From Tolypothrix sp. NIES-4075 (GTDB taxonomy: Bacteria > Cyanobacteriota > Cyanobacteriia > Cyanobacteriales > Nostocaceae): 64,000 bases of DNA. Position 1 is the stretch's first letter; the number at the start of each line of letters is the position of its first letter. A program made the position numbers and the translations under genes. The stretch lies in the NCBI RefSeq assembly GCF_002218085.1, contig NZ_BDUC01000010.1, forward strand, positions 229,577 through 293,576. The letters run 5' to 3'. Below, piece by piece: positions 54,425 through 62,495 of the stretch. The notes beneath the pieces are model-generated. The model was not told the origin of the DNA and searched no databases. It saw only the letters and a program-made list of their open reading frames with translations.

Positions 54425-54721
54425 ATGATAGTGTCATTCAAAGACAAAGGAACTGAAGACATTTTTGATGGGAACGACTCAAAAGACGCTCGAAAAACTT
54501 GTCCTGTCAACCTTTGGAGTGTCGCGCAGAGGAAACTAGACCAATTAAACGCTGCGTTCTCTTTGGATGATATGAGAGTGCCACCAGGTAATAGGTTGGA
54601 AGCCTTAAAAGGTGACAGAAAAGGGCAGCATAGTATTCGGATTAACGATCAATATCGAATCTGCTTTGTGTGGACAGCAGAAAAAGCTGCTGAGGTTGAA
54701 ATAGTTGATTATCATGACTGA
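54425..54721 (+). CDS. higB: HigB-type toxin (RelE family)
   Basis: About 98 residues of the RelE/HigB fold: IVSFKDKGTEDIFDG at the start, RVPPGNRLEALKGDRKGQHS in the middle and INDQYRICFVWTAEKAAEVE with YHD at the end. HigB toxins cleave mRNA on the ribosome. The ATG at 54425 is chosen over 54416 because relatives start close to IVSF. Its antitoxin follows 11 bp downstream, the usual HigBA order (toxin first). Confidence 0.88.
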   Translation: MIVSFKDKGTEDIFDGNDSKDARKTCPVNLWSVAQRKLDQLNAAFSLDDMRVPPGNRLEALKGDRKGQHSIRINDQYRICFVWTAEKAAEVEIVDYHD

Positions 54722-54732
54722 GGTATGCAGCA

Positions 54733-55374
54733 ATGAGAGTGCCTAAAAATCGTCCTCCCACGCATCCTGGGGAAATCCTACTTAAGGATTTCTTAGAGCC
54801 TTTTGCGATATCACAAACTGAACTTGCACAAGCAATTCACGTTCCCTATCAGCGAATTAATGAGCTAATAAACCAAAAGCGTGGAGTAACACCAACTACT
54901 GCCCTGCGGTTATCAAAGTTTTTTGGAAACAGTGCTGAGTTTTGGTTAAATCTTCAACAAAGTTGGGAACTGTACCACGTCCTTAAAGAAGAAGAGAAAG
55001 ACCTTAACACAATAAAAATTGGAACAAATACAGGCTCTCCCATAGTGACAGGTCATGTAAAAGGAAACGTTTCTGGTGAGGTTAAAGATTCTTTTAATAC
55101 ATATACTTCCCAACAAAGGCAAAACCTCGCTGAGGCTGCTGGGGAAATTCAGCAACTTTTAGAGCAACTGTCACAGACATATCCAACCATAACCACCGCT
55201 GAAAAAATAGCAGTGGTAGCTGAGGCAACTGACCAAATCGAGCGCAATCCAAAACTAAAAGGGCGGGTTATTAATGCGCTCAAAGCAGGAGGGACTGAGG
55301 CGTTCAAAGAAGCAATTAATCACCCTCTTGTTAATATTCTCATAGCAGCTATTGAGGGATGGAAGGAAGCATAA
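54733..55374 (+). CDS. higA: HigA-type antitoxin with long C-terminal extension
   Basis: A 213-residue antitoxin. Residues 1-95 are the normal HigA part: RPPTHPGEILLKDFLEPFAI, then an Xre-type helix-turn-helix (SQTELAQAIHVPYQRINELI, TTALRLSKFFGNSAEFWLNL). Ordinary HigA stops near residue 100. Here a second module of about 115 residues follows a Gly/Ser-rich linker (NTGSPIVTGHVKGNVSGEV), with helices RQNLAEAAGEIQQLLEQL, TAEKIAVVAEATDQIERN and AFKEAINHPLVNILIAAIEGW. I recall similar tails on other cyanobacterial proteins of varied N-termini, so it may be a shared protein-interaction module. Toxin neutralisation and autoregulation are inferred. Confidence 0.85.
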   Translation: MRVPKNRPPTHPGEILLKDFLEPFAISQTELAQAIHVPYQRINELINQKRGVTPTTALRLSKFFGNSAEFWLNLQQSWELYHVLKEEEKDLNTIKIGTNTGSPIVTGHVKGNVSGEVKDSFNTYTSQQRQNLAEAAGEIQQLLEQLSQTYPTITTAEKIAVVAEATDQIERNPKLKGRVINALKAGGTEAFKEAINHPLVNILIAAIEGWKEA

Positions 55375-56358
55375 TAAAAGCTGAATTATGCACGTTTGTA
55401 AGTGGAAGCACTGTTTTTACTTAGCATAATTGCGATCGCCCTTCATTCCACCACCCCCAAGACTTTTAATGAATAGTCCTCGCTCGCGAGGACTTAAATC
55501 CAAGGTGGATGCGATCGCACAGCGACTCCCCTGGAGTATCGCACTATATATAGATGCTGAAAAGCGTTTCTAATAGTTGTCATAACTGCGTGAATTACTC
55601 ATTTGAATAAGCAATCTGTCATTTTGCTTGCGGAAAACACCTTTAGGAGAAAATCAAAAGGCATTTTGAGTAAGTCAAATGCCTTTTTGCTTGCGGAAAA
55701 CACCAAAATGTAAAAGTCAAAAGGCATTTTGAGTAAGTCAAAAGGCATTTTGCTTGCGGAAAACACCAAAATGTAAAAGTCAAAAGGCATTTTGAGTAAG
55801 TCAAAAGGCATTTTGCTTGCGGAAAACACCTTTAGGAGAAAGTCAAAAGGCATTTTGCTTGCGGAAAACACCTTTAGGAGAAAGTCAAATGGCATTTTGA
55901 GAAAGTCAAATGCCTAAATGCTTATTGAATTTGACCCAAACTAAAATAGCCCAAAATGCGATACTCCAGGGGAGTCGCTGCGCGATCGCATTGCTTTTGT
56001 AGGGTGCGTTGTCGCAAAGGCGCAATGCACCCTTGTATTTTAGAAGAGTGGCAGCTATTACTGAAGTGTTAAGAGCAAATGGCGATCGCACTCACCCAAC
56101 ACATACATAAAACTTGGGCGATCGCTGCTTGTGTGCGGTTCCGAAAGCCTTGTCATAAGCAGCCCAAAACACAGCGAGGACTTCTTTGTGCATCTGTGCG
56201 GTTCTGTGAATGCGTTAGTCTTGAATTAATCACTAAACATCTTGCATAAATCAAAAATTAAGAACCCCACCCCGCATTTGAGGAAAGCAAACGCTCCCCT
56301 CCCCGCAAGCGGGGAGGGGTTGGGGGTGGGGTGTTATAGAATGAGTGCAAGAGGTCTA
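55375..56358. other. 984-bp gene-free spacer rich in HIP1 and hairpins
   Basis: Besides the inverted-repeat block, this spacer holds several HIP1 octamers and a long nested hairpin near bioF (56262-56334). In the hairpin, CCCCTCCCCGC and GCGGGGAGGGG form the inner stem at 56296-56319, flanked by CCCCACCCC and GGGGTGGGG. This type of GGGGAGGGGTTGGGGGTGGG structure is common in cyanobacteria and may end the bioF transcript. No gene was recognised. Confidence 0.6.
55510..55990. repeat. tandem-repeat block framed by 34-bp inverted repeats
   Basis: Outer arms at 55510-55543 (TGCGATCGCACAGCGACTCC...) and 55957-55990 (TGCGATACTCCAGGGGAGTC...) are inverted copies with one mismatch in 34. Between them, TTGCTTGCGGAAAACACC occurs five times (near 55624, 55688, 55751, 55813, 55856), alternating with GGCATTTTGAGTAAGTCAAA. 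A 98-codon frame on the minus strand (55599-55895) reads these repeats as MPFDFLLKVFSASK. That frame is low-complexity and not called. The structure looks like a non-autonomous mobile unit. Confidence 0.85.
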
Positions 56359-57519
56359 CTATATATAGATACTCGAAAGCGCTTCCACCAACTTCTGAAT
56401 ATGCACTGATTCATGCGTTGCCATCACAGATATGCGGATGCGACTTGTGGGAACTGTTGGGGGACGAATCGCTGGGGCAAAAATGCCAGATGCTTTTAGT
56501 TGCTTTCCTGCTTCTAAGGCTGCTTTTGCACTGGGCAATTGAAAACATAATATAGGTGATTCTTGCTGCACTAATTTCAACTTGGGTAATTGCAGCAACT
56601 TTTTCAACTCATCGACATTCGCCCATAATTGCCTGCGGCGTTGCGGTTCTTGCTGTACAATCTTGATTGCTGCTAACGCTGCTGCGGTGTTTGCGGGTGA
56701 CAGCGCAGTGGTGTAAATCCAACTGGGGGCGCGATTTCGCAAAAAGTCGATTAAAGTGGCACTGCCGGCGACATAACCGCCTAAACTGCCTAAAGCTTTA
56801 CTCAAAGTGCCAACTTGAATTAACTGCTTTCCGCTACACCCAAAATGTTCTACACAGCCGGCGCCAGTTTTACCCATCACCCCAGTAGCATGAGCTTCAT
56901 CAACTAGCAGCATACAGCTAAATTCTTCAGCTAAATTTAACAGTGTGGGTAGAGGACATAAATCTCCATCCATGCTAAAGACGCTATCAGTGATAATTAA
57001 ACAGCGTCGGTAATTTTGCCGCTGACTCAAGAGATTTTTTAAAGCTGTCACATCGCAGTGCGGATATTCAATGACTGTCGCACCACTGAGAATCGCTCCA
57101 TTTTTCAAGCTAGAGTGATTGTATTCGTCAGAAAGTATTAAATCACGCTTGCCTACTAAAGCGGTTATTGCTCCTAAATTTGCTAAATAGCCAGAACTGA
57201 ATACCAGTGTATCTTCTGCTTGTTTGAGAGAGGCGATCGCCTCCTCCAAATCTCTGTGTAATTCTCGATGCCCGCTGAGTAATCTCGAACCAGTGCTTCC
57301 CGTGCCAAATTGTTTGGTAGCTGCAACCCCAGCTTCAATTAAGCGATCGTCCCCCGCTAATCCCAAATAATCGTTACTGGCAAAATTAATTACCTCTCGA
57401 CCATCCACAATCACCATCGCACCAGGGCGACCGTGGATGGTTTGTACTGAACGATACCAGTCCGCCCGGTGAATCGTTGTCAGGGATTCGTTTATCCAAG
57501 CATAAGGATTTGGGGACAT
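56359..57519 (-). CDS. bioF: 8-amino-7-oxononanoate synthase (biotin synthesis)
   Basis: A PLP-dependent alpha-oxoamine synthase of about 386 residues. It shows FASNDYLGLAGD, FGTGSTGSRLLSGHRELH, the Asp of LLVDEAHATGVMG and the PLP lysine in GTLSKALGSLGGYV. BioF joins pimeloyl thioester and alanine in biotin synthesis; related enzymes (2-amino-3-ketobutyrate ligase, serine palmitoyltransferase) are less likely from these motifs. The start is set at 57519 (MSPNPYAWINESL): the 20 residues from the upstream ATG at 57579 come from STRR sequence and are Pro-rich. It follows ruvA on the same strand through a 91-bp repeat spacer. Confidence 0.88.
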   Translation of the reverse strand: MSPNPYAWINESLTTIHRADWYRSVQTIHGRPGAMVIVDGREVINFASNDYLGLAGDDRLIEAGVAATKQFGTGSTGSRLLSGHRELHRDLEEAIASLKQAEDTLVFSSGYLANLGAITALVGKRDLILSDEYNHSSLKNGAILSGATVIEYPHCDVTALKNLLSQRQNYRRCLIITDSVFSMDGDLCPLPTLLNLAEEFSCMLLVDEAHATGVMGKTGAGCVEHFGCSGKQLIQVGTLSKALGSLGGYVAGSATLIDFLRNRAPSWIYTTALSPANTAAALAAIKIVQQEPQRRRQLWANVDELKKLLQLPKLKLVQQESPILCFQLPSAKAALEAGKQLKASGIFAPAIRPPTVPTSRIRISVMATHESVHIQKLVEALSSIYI

Positions 57520-57529
57520 GGGGGAGGGG

Positions 57530-57608
57530 GGGAGTGGGGGACAAGGAGACAAGGGGGAGTACCAATTACCAATTACCAATTACCAATTACCAATTACCAA
57601 TTACCAAT
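57530..57608. repeat. CCAATTA STRR between ruvA and bioF
   Basis: Seven tandem TACCAATTACCAATTACC-type units (57560-57606), preceded by a G-rich run and GGAGACAAGG. Confidence 0.9.
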
Positions 57609-57610
57609 GA

Positions 57611-58249
57611 CTAATACTCAACTTGTTCGCTGCTAAGAAGTGCGATCGCTTGTTTGATCCAATCTTCTACATAAGCATCTTTTGGTAGTCCAATATCCTC
57701 ACTTACTACGTGTAAAGCGTGACTGACTTCATGAGCAGTATATCCCAAGGCGAAGAGGGTCATTTGCACTTCTTCGAGAATATTTGGTGCGGGACCACCT
57801 GTAGCCACGAAGAAGCCTGCTGATTTGCGCCATTCGATTAATTTGCTTTTTAGTTCTAAACAGATGCGTTCTGCGGTCTTTTTGCCCACTCCGGGCGCTT
57901 GAATTAAGATTTGTATATTAGCAGCGATGATGGCTTGGACTAATTCTGGTAATTCCAGAGTGTCCAATAAGGCGATCGCGCTTGCTGCCCCAATTCCACT
58001 TACAGTTAAAAAGTGGCGAAACAAATCTCTTTCTGCTGGTGAAGCAAAGCCATATAGGAAAGGCACTTCTTCCCGAATTTGGTAATGGGTAAATATTTGT
58101 ACTTCCCCACCCGTTGCTGGTAACTGCTGTTCCAGTCGTTGGGGAATTTGTAAATCGTACCCGATGCCATTTACTTCTAGAGTCAGTATGACGCGATTCG
58201 CGCCACATTTTTGCACACCAGCAACCAAACCTTTTAGATAGCTAATCAT
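57611..58249 (-). CDS. ruvA: Holliday junction branch-migration subunit RuvA
   Basis: A 212-residue RuvA. Domain I starts MISYLKGLVAG and has GYDLQIPQRLEQQL. Domain II has two helix-hairpin-helix units (FLTVSGIGAASAIALLDTL and IQAPGVGKKTAERICLEL). The flexible domain III binds RuvB. The ATG at 58249 is chosen because RuvA proteins begin MIxxLxG; it shares its first base with the stop of the upstream gene (TAATG), so translation is probably coupled. RuvA tetramers bind four-way junctions for RuvB-driven migration. No ruvB lies here. Confidence 0.93.
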   Translation of the reverse strand: MISYLKGLVAGVQKCGANRVILTLEVNGIGYDLQIPQRLEQQLPATGGEVQIFTHYQIREEVPFLYGFASPAERDLFRHFLTVSGIGAASAIALLDTLELPELVQAIIAANIQILIQAPGVGKKTAERICLELKSKLIEWRKSAGFFVATGGPAPNILEEVQMTLFALGYTAHEVSHALHVVSEDIGLPKDAYVEDWIKQAIALLSSEQVEY

Positions 58250-59010
58250 TAAATAAAGCCAAAGTGTTTTAAGCCTTCGAGAATTCCACCTGCACAAAAG
58301 TTTTGTGCGAGGTAACGATAGTCAGCGGGATTTTCATTGTGCCATTCAAGTAATTCCGGACGGGCATTTCCGACGAGAATTCCTCTTTCGTTCCCCACGG
58401 CAAATAAAGCAATATCATTGCCAGAATCACCACAGACAACTGTTTTCTCTGCTGCAATTCCCCACTTTTGGCGGAGAAATTGCATAGCCTGACCCTTATC
58501 GCTGTGGCGGGGCACGATGTCAAGGTCAACACCGCTGCTATAGATTAACTTTATATTTAAACCACATTTTGACAGATTTGTGTCAAGTAATGGTAAAATT
58601 TTATGTGCTGATTCTTCTTTGAGAAAAAAACTTATCTTAAAAGGACGCTGTTCTGAGTCGGGTTGGGGGACTAATTCCGGATGTTTTGCGGTTTGGGCTA
58701 ATACGAGGTCACGATTCCAGCCGTCGGCAAGTCGCTCTGACCAAGCAGAATCGGGAGTATCGCTTTCATCAAGGTAAATTTCTGTTCCTACAGAAACGAC
58801 CAAGGCATCTGGTTCTATCAGGTTTTTTTCAATTTGCAGTTCTCGGTAAAGCACACGCGATCGCCCTGTCGCATAAACAATTTTAGTACCATACTTTTGG
58901 CGATGTTCGCTCAGTGTTTGCTGAAGTTCTGTTAAGGCTTCGTCATTACCCACGAAGGTATTATCTAAGTCTGTTACAAAAAGAAATCTATCCACAGCTA
59001 CCTCTTTCAT
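58249..59010 (-). CDS. spp: sucrose-phosphate phosphatase-like HAD hydrolase
   Basis: About 254 residues of the sucrose-phosphatase/Cof-like HAD family. Motif I is VTDLDNTFVGND, motif II the Thr of YATGRSRV, the lysine lies near HSDKGQAMQFL, and motif IV is VVCGDSGNDIALF. The loop SVGTEIY and the substrate stretch KISFFLKEES match sucrose-phosphate phosphatase, which releases sucrose from sucrose 6-phosphate in osmoprotection and carbon transport. The ATG at 59010 (MKEVAVDRF) is preferred to that at 59103 because the fold begins there. It is translationally coupled to ruvA. The two direct repeats upstream (59113-59165) may control it. Confidence 0.8.
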   Translation of the reverse strand: MKEVAVDRFLFVTDLDNTFVGNDEALTELQQTLSEHRQKYGTKIVYATGRSRVLYRELQIEKNLIEPDALVVSVGTEIYLDESDTPDSAWSERLADGWNRDLVLAQTAKHPELVPQPDSEQRPFKISFFLKEESAHKILPLLDTNLSKCGLNIKLIYSSGVDLDIVPRHSDKGQAMQFLRQKWGIAAEKTVVCGDSGNDIALFAVGNERGILVGNARPELLEWHNENPADYRYLAQNFCAGGILEGLKHFGFI

Positions 59011-59112
59011 GTTGCCAGCTTTACCATCAAAAAGTTTATGTCCTTTTTGGTTTGTGCGATCGCAGTAGCTAGATTTTTCCTTTAAATATTCAATTAATTC
59101 CAAATTGCAAAA

Positions 59113-59165
59113 AATAGTACTAATTTACTATCACCTTCCAAGAGCAAATAGTACTAAGTTACTAT
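59113..59165. promoter_or_regulatory. paired 19-bp direct repeats upstream of spp
   Basis: AATAGTACTAATTTACTAT (59113-59131) and AATAGTACTAAGTTACTAT (59147-59165) differ at one base and start 34 bp apart. Each contains the palindrome TAGTACTA. They lie about 100-155 bp before the preferred spp start codon on the minus strand, a reasonable place for operator sites; the regulator is unknown. Confidence 0.5.
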
Positions 59166-59187
59166 TAACTCAACCTAATATAAAAAA

Positions 59188-59210
59188 TAGGGTAAGCAAT
59201 GCTTACCCTA
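59188..59210 (-). terminator. rho-independent terminator after the small secreted protein gene
   Basis: TAGGGTAAGC / GCTTACCCTA: a perfect 10-bp stem with an ATT loop. On the minus strand it is followed by TTTTTTATATT, 40 bp after the stop of the gene at 59250. Confidence 0.85.
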
Positions 59211-59249
59211 GATTCAAAAATTCAGCAACACTAAATTAGACAAATTCTA

Positions 59250-59618
59250 TTACTGAGAAGTTTCGCGTTTTACTTTTTCAATGTTTGCATCGTAATCTCC
59301 ACGTTGCGCTTTGTTGCGAGCGAGTTCTTGTTCAATTTCGCTACGTTCGTAATCTTTTGCCCCAAAAGAGCGTTTTTGCGGTTCGTTAGTTAATTCTGAG
59401 GCAAAGCGCTTCAGCATTTCCCCAGGATTTTTTTGCTTAATTCCAGTTCCCAAATCCTTAGGAATGACTTCTGCTGCACGCTTACCGCTTTCGACATAAT
59501 CATCATCGCCTACGGCTTGAGCGGAGGCTGGTAAGCTAGTTAAGAAGACTAAACCAGCTAAGAAAGCGATCGCTATTGTGCGACGCAATTGATTAAATAT
59601 TCTGTTGAATGCCAACAT
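59250..59618 (-). CDS. small exported protein of unknown function
   Basis: About 122 residues. A signal peptide (AFLAGLVFLTSLPASAQA) is followed by a hydrophilic charged protein, DDDYVESGKRAAEVIPKDLG, with repeated basic-acidic helices to the end (RNKAQRGDYDANIEKVKRE). The ATG at 59618 is chosen because GGAGGG lies 9 bases upstream; the ATG ten codons earlier lacks a ribosome site. Targeting to periplasm or thylakoid lumen is likely. It resembles lumenal or periplasmic small proteins of cyanobacteria, but I do not recognise a named family. A strong terminator follows. Confidence 0.65.
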   Translation of the reverse strand: MLAFNRIFNQLRRTIAIAFLAGLVFLTSLPASAQAVGDDDYVESGKRAAEVIPKDLGTGIKQKNPGEMLKRFASELTNEPQKRSFGAKDYERSEIEQELARNKAQRGDYDANIEKVKRETSQ

Positions 59619-59729
59619 TCGGGAATTTCCCTCCAATTTTTCTGCCAAATGCCTGAATGTTAAGAAATTCTCATCATCTTAGCGTCTTCCTCTGGTTAGG
59701 TTACATATCTATATCAAAAGTAAGGGGCA

Positions 59730-59819
59730 TTGGGTAATAGGTAATGGAGAATGGAGAATGGGTAATGGGTAATGGGTGATTACCAATTCCCAATTCCCAA
59801 TTACCCATTACCAATTTCC
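59730..59819. repeat. GGTAATGG / CCAATTCCC STRR block
   Basis: GGGTAATAGGTAATGGAGAA and GGTAATGGGTAATGG runs, then AATTCCCAATTCCCAATTACC, separate the aldolase and small-protein genes. Confidence 0.85.
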
Positions 59820-60902
59820 CTAAGCTATCGTTACATCTTTCGACAAATAAACATCCTGAATCGCGTGAAACAGCTTCACCCCTTCGTCAAAAGGACGTTG
59901 GAATGTCTTGCGTCCAGAAATTAAACCTGTACCACCGGCACGCTTGTTAATTACAGCAGTGCGAACCGCTTCCGCAAAGTCGCTTTTACCAGACGCACCA
60001 CCAGAATTAATCAAACCAGCACGTCCGCAGTAGCAATTTAGCACCTGGTAACGAGTCAAATCGATGGGGTGGTCGGTTGTCAAGTCGGTGTAAACTTTTT
60101 CATGGGTTTTGCCGTAACTTTTACCTGTCGCTTTGGCAACGGCTCCGTAACCGTTGTTAACTTCGGGTAACTTTTGTTTGATGATGTCAGCTTCAATCGT
60201 TACACCCAAATGATTCGCTTGTCCGGTGAGGTCAGCGGCAAGGTGATAATCCTTATCTTGTTTAAAAGCGTTATTACGCAGATAACACCAAAGAATTGTT
60301 ACCATCCCCAATTCGTGAGCGCGTTTAAATGCGTGGCTGACTTCTTGAATTTGCCTGGTGGATTGTTCTGAGCCAAAATAAATTGTCGCACCCACCGCAG
60401 CTGCACCCAAATTCCAAGCTTGTTCGACATCACCAAACATAACTTGGTCGAATTGATTCGGGAAAGTTAACAATTCGTTGTGGTTGAGTTTGACGATAAA
60501 AGGAATTTTGTGAGCGTATTTGCGAGAAACGCTACCCAATACTCCTAAAGTGGTAGCGACAGCGTTACATTCGGCAGCGATCGCTAACTTGACAATATTT
60601 TCCGAATCGAAGTACATCGGGTTGGGTGCAAAAGATGCGCCGGCTGAGTGTTCGATACCTTGGTCAACTGGTAAAATCGACAGATAACCAGTATTCGCCA
60701 AACGACCTGTAGAATATAAAAGCTGGAGATTTCGCAAAACTTGCGGATTGCGATCGCTGTTTATCCAAACTCGATCTACAAAGTCGGGTCCGGGTAAATG
60801 CAATAAATCTGAGGAAACCTTTGCTTTAAATGTAAGCAGGTCTTCTGCTTCTTTACCTAGCAACGATTCGATAGAATTAGGCGCAGATAGCGTTGAAGTC
60901 AT
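59820..60902 (-). CDS. fructose-bisphosphate aldolase, class I (archaeal/DhnA-like type)
   Basis: A 360-residue aldolase of the DhnA/FbaB-like class I family. It shows LPVDQGIEHSAGASF, the Lys-containing strand FIVKLNHNELL, GAAAVGATIYFGSE, and the phosphate-binding RAGLINSGGASGKSDFAEAV, with ARG-like RAGGTGLISGRKTFQRP near the end. The catalytic Lys forms a Schiff base; no zinc ligands of class II enzymes are seen. It acts in glycolysis and the Calvin cycle. It is monocistronic by position, followed by an STRR block. Confidence 0.9.
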   Translation of the reverse strand: MTSTLSAPNSIESLLGKEAEDLLTFKAKVSSDLLHLPGPDFVDRVWINSDRNPQVLRNLQLLYSTGRLANTGYLSILPVDQGIEHSAGASFAPNPMYFDSENIVKLAIAAECNAVATTLGVLGSVSRKYAHKIPFIVKLNHNELLTFPNQFDQVMFGDVEQAWNLGAAAVGATIYFGSEQSTRQIQEVSHAFKRAHELGMVTILWCYLRNNAFKQDKDYHLAADLTGQANHLGVTIEADIIKQKLPEVNNGYGAVAKATGKSYGKTHEKVYTDLTTDHPIDLTRYQVLNCYCGRAGLINSGGASGKSDFAEAVRTAVINKRAGGTGLISGRKTFQRPFDEGVKLFHAIQDVYLSKDVTIA

Positions 60903-61277
60903 AGCCTTTTCCTGAAAACTTCTGTTTTTATCGTGGCTATGTTCAGCCTAACGTATGTCTCTCTTCAGACAGAGTATGATTATCTTTTATTTGACTGTCT
61001 AAGAGCGGACGCGTGTAAACATTTTATTATAAATATTTACAATCTTGTTCTATACCCTTATTAGACATGTGTGGGAAATGAGCTGAAGACGCGATAAATC
61101 GCGTCTCTACAAAGCGATAAATCGCGTCTCTACAAAGCGATAAATCGCGTCTCTACAAAGGTTTTGGGCAACGCATAGTTAATCACGGCTATGTCTATTA
61201 GACCTCTTGCAAAAATGAGATTTTACGACGTTCTGTTCCCTGTTCCCTGTTAAGAGTTCCCTACTTCTGCAAGAAGT
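60903..61277. other. spacer with a triple palindrome-derived tandem repeat
   Basis: Three 23-bp units (GCGATAAATCGCGTCTCTAC plus AAA) run in tandem at 61091-61159. The stretch also has the common cyanobacterial AGACCTCTTGCAAAAATGAG repeat near 61200 and TGTTCCCTGTTCCCTGTT. The spacer should contain the aldolase promoter on the minus strand. No gene is seen. Confidence 0.75.
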
Positions 61278-61886
61278 CTATTCTTCACTCTCTAATCTTT
61301 CTTGATACAATTTGGGAATTACTCGCCCTGTATGGGTCATATAATCTCGATATTGCTCTCCAAATGTATCGATCATCATCTGCTCTTCTTGAGAAATTCG
61401 CAAAAAATACATCGGCAGAAACGATATGATATAAGACAAGCCATAAATCCAGTTGTGTAAAAGCAGAATTTGGGCGATTCCCCAAAGCCAAAAGGCTGCA
61501 TACATCGGATGTCGAATGTATTGATAGACTCCTGTTTGAACTAGTGAATGGTTCTCTCGAATTTGTAGGGAAGCTGACCAATTTAAACTCAAGTCTGTAT
61601 GCGATCGCCAAAATAGCCAAATCGCTAAGGAGAAAACAACCACTCCAAGCCAACCTGTCCAACTTGGTAGATTATATGCAGCAAATTTCAACCAAGGGGT
61701 AAAGATACCAATTAAAGGTAAAATAAACATTCCGACAACTGTTAAGGATAGCAGGAATGTCTCTTGAATGGTTTTACGGTTATCTGTAATTTTGTTTTGT
61801 TTTACCTGTCGGGCAAAATAAAAGCGAATCGCGTATATGGTGACGAAGCAGATGAGAAAGACAATTTTTCGGGTAAGTTCAGACAT
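61278..61886 (-). CDS. ICMT-type (isoprenylcysteine/phospholipid) methyltransferase family membrane protein
   Basis: A 202-residue protein with four to five transmembrane helices (IVFLICFVTIYAIRFYF; TVVGMFILPLIGIFTPW; WLGVVVFSLAIWLFW; LWGIAQILLLHNWIYGL). The C-terminal signature is the ICMT/PEMT type: TGVYQYIRHPMYAAFWLWG, then SQEEQMMIDTFGEQYRDYM. These enzymes bind SAM in a membrane cavity. The substrate in cyanobacteria is not known. It is flanked by repeats on both sides. Confidence 0.8.
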   Translation of the reverse strand: MSELTRKIVFLICFVTIYAIRFYFARQVKQNKITDNRKTIQETFLLSLTVVGMFILPLIGIFTPWLKFAAYNLPSWTGWLGVVVFSLAIWLFWRSHTDLSLNWSASLQIRENHSLVQTGVYQYIRHPMYAAFWLWGIAQILLLHNWIYGLSYIISFLPMYFLRISQEEQMMIDTFGEQYRDYMTHTGRVIPKLYQERLESEE

Positions 61887-62495
61887 TGTTCGATTTGTTA
61901 GAGATGATTGTTAAGAAAGCGCGATCGCTCTTAATTAATGTCTTGCCTTTTGTTCGGGAAATTAACCATGCGTTACCCAAAACCCTTTGTAGAGACGCGA
62001 TTTATCGCGTCTTCGGGTCTGACATTGAGGAATTTCGATTTGGGGTTGTCGATGATATAAAAAATGAATCGTGTCCCAACCAACTTCGTAACTGCTGAGG
62101 ACAGCTGATTTAACTAAAATACGATTGAGAGAATTTTCTTGACTAAAGTCAATACTGCTTGCTCTCCACACGTTTAAGCTTATATCCAGCACTTAAAGAA
62201 GCAAACCCTATTGTGCCTAATAGGGCTGGATATAGCGAGAGTGTCACTCTTAGGCAACATTGTTGAACGTGCGCTTCAACCGCAGATCGCAGTTTCGTCG
62301 TATCGCTACCCGATATGAGAAGCTTGCTGCTAATTATACAGCCAAGCAAGAGCGATCGCCTGCATTCTTTTCTGATTGTAGTTTGAAAACACGCCCGACA
62401 TTGCACTGCTATATCTGCCTGTATTTCCGTTTGAGTACGGATCTCGCTTTAACTTATTTTAGGTTAAAAAGTGAGGGGCAATCAAAATTTGAGAA
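61887..62495. other. spacer with a decayed transposase fragment and palindrome
   Basis: A GTAGAGACG palindrome (61989-62012, right end truncated) and a frameshifted transposase remnant (62240-62345) are present. Small frames at 61886-62098 and 62260-62499 are not credible genes by composition. Confidence 0.6.
62240..62345 (+). pseudogene. frameshifted IS5-type transposase C-terminal remnant
   Basis: In one frame GNIVERA, then after a shift FNRRSQFRRIATRYEKLAAN and YTA: the usual ending N-V-V-E-R...FR-R-I-A-T-R-Y-E-K of IS5-type DDE transposases. It covers about 35 residues only, with no ORF connecting them. No terminal repeats remain. Confidence 0.6.

Noticed and set aside
55599..55895. 98-codon repeat-protein frame MPFDFLLKVFSASK
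   Set aside because: It is a translation of the satellite array; it has no ribosome site and the block is better explained as repeat DNA.
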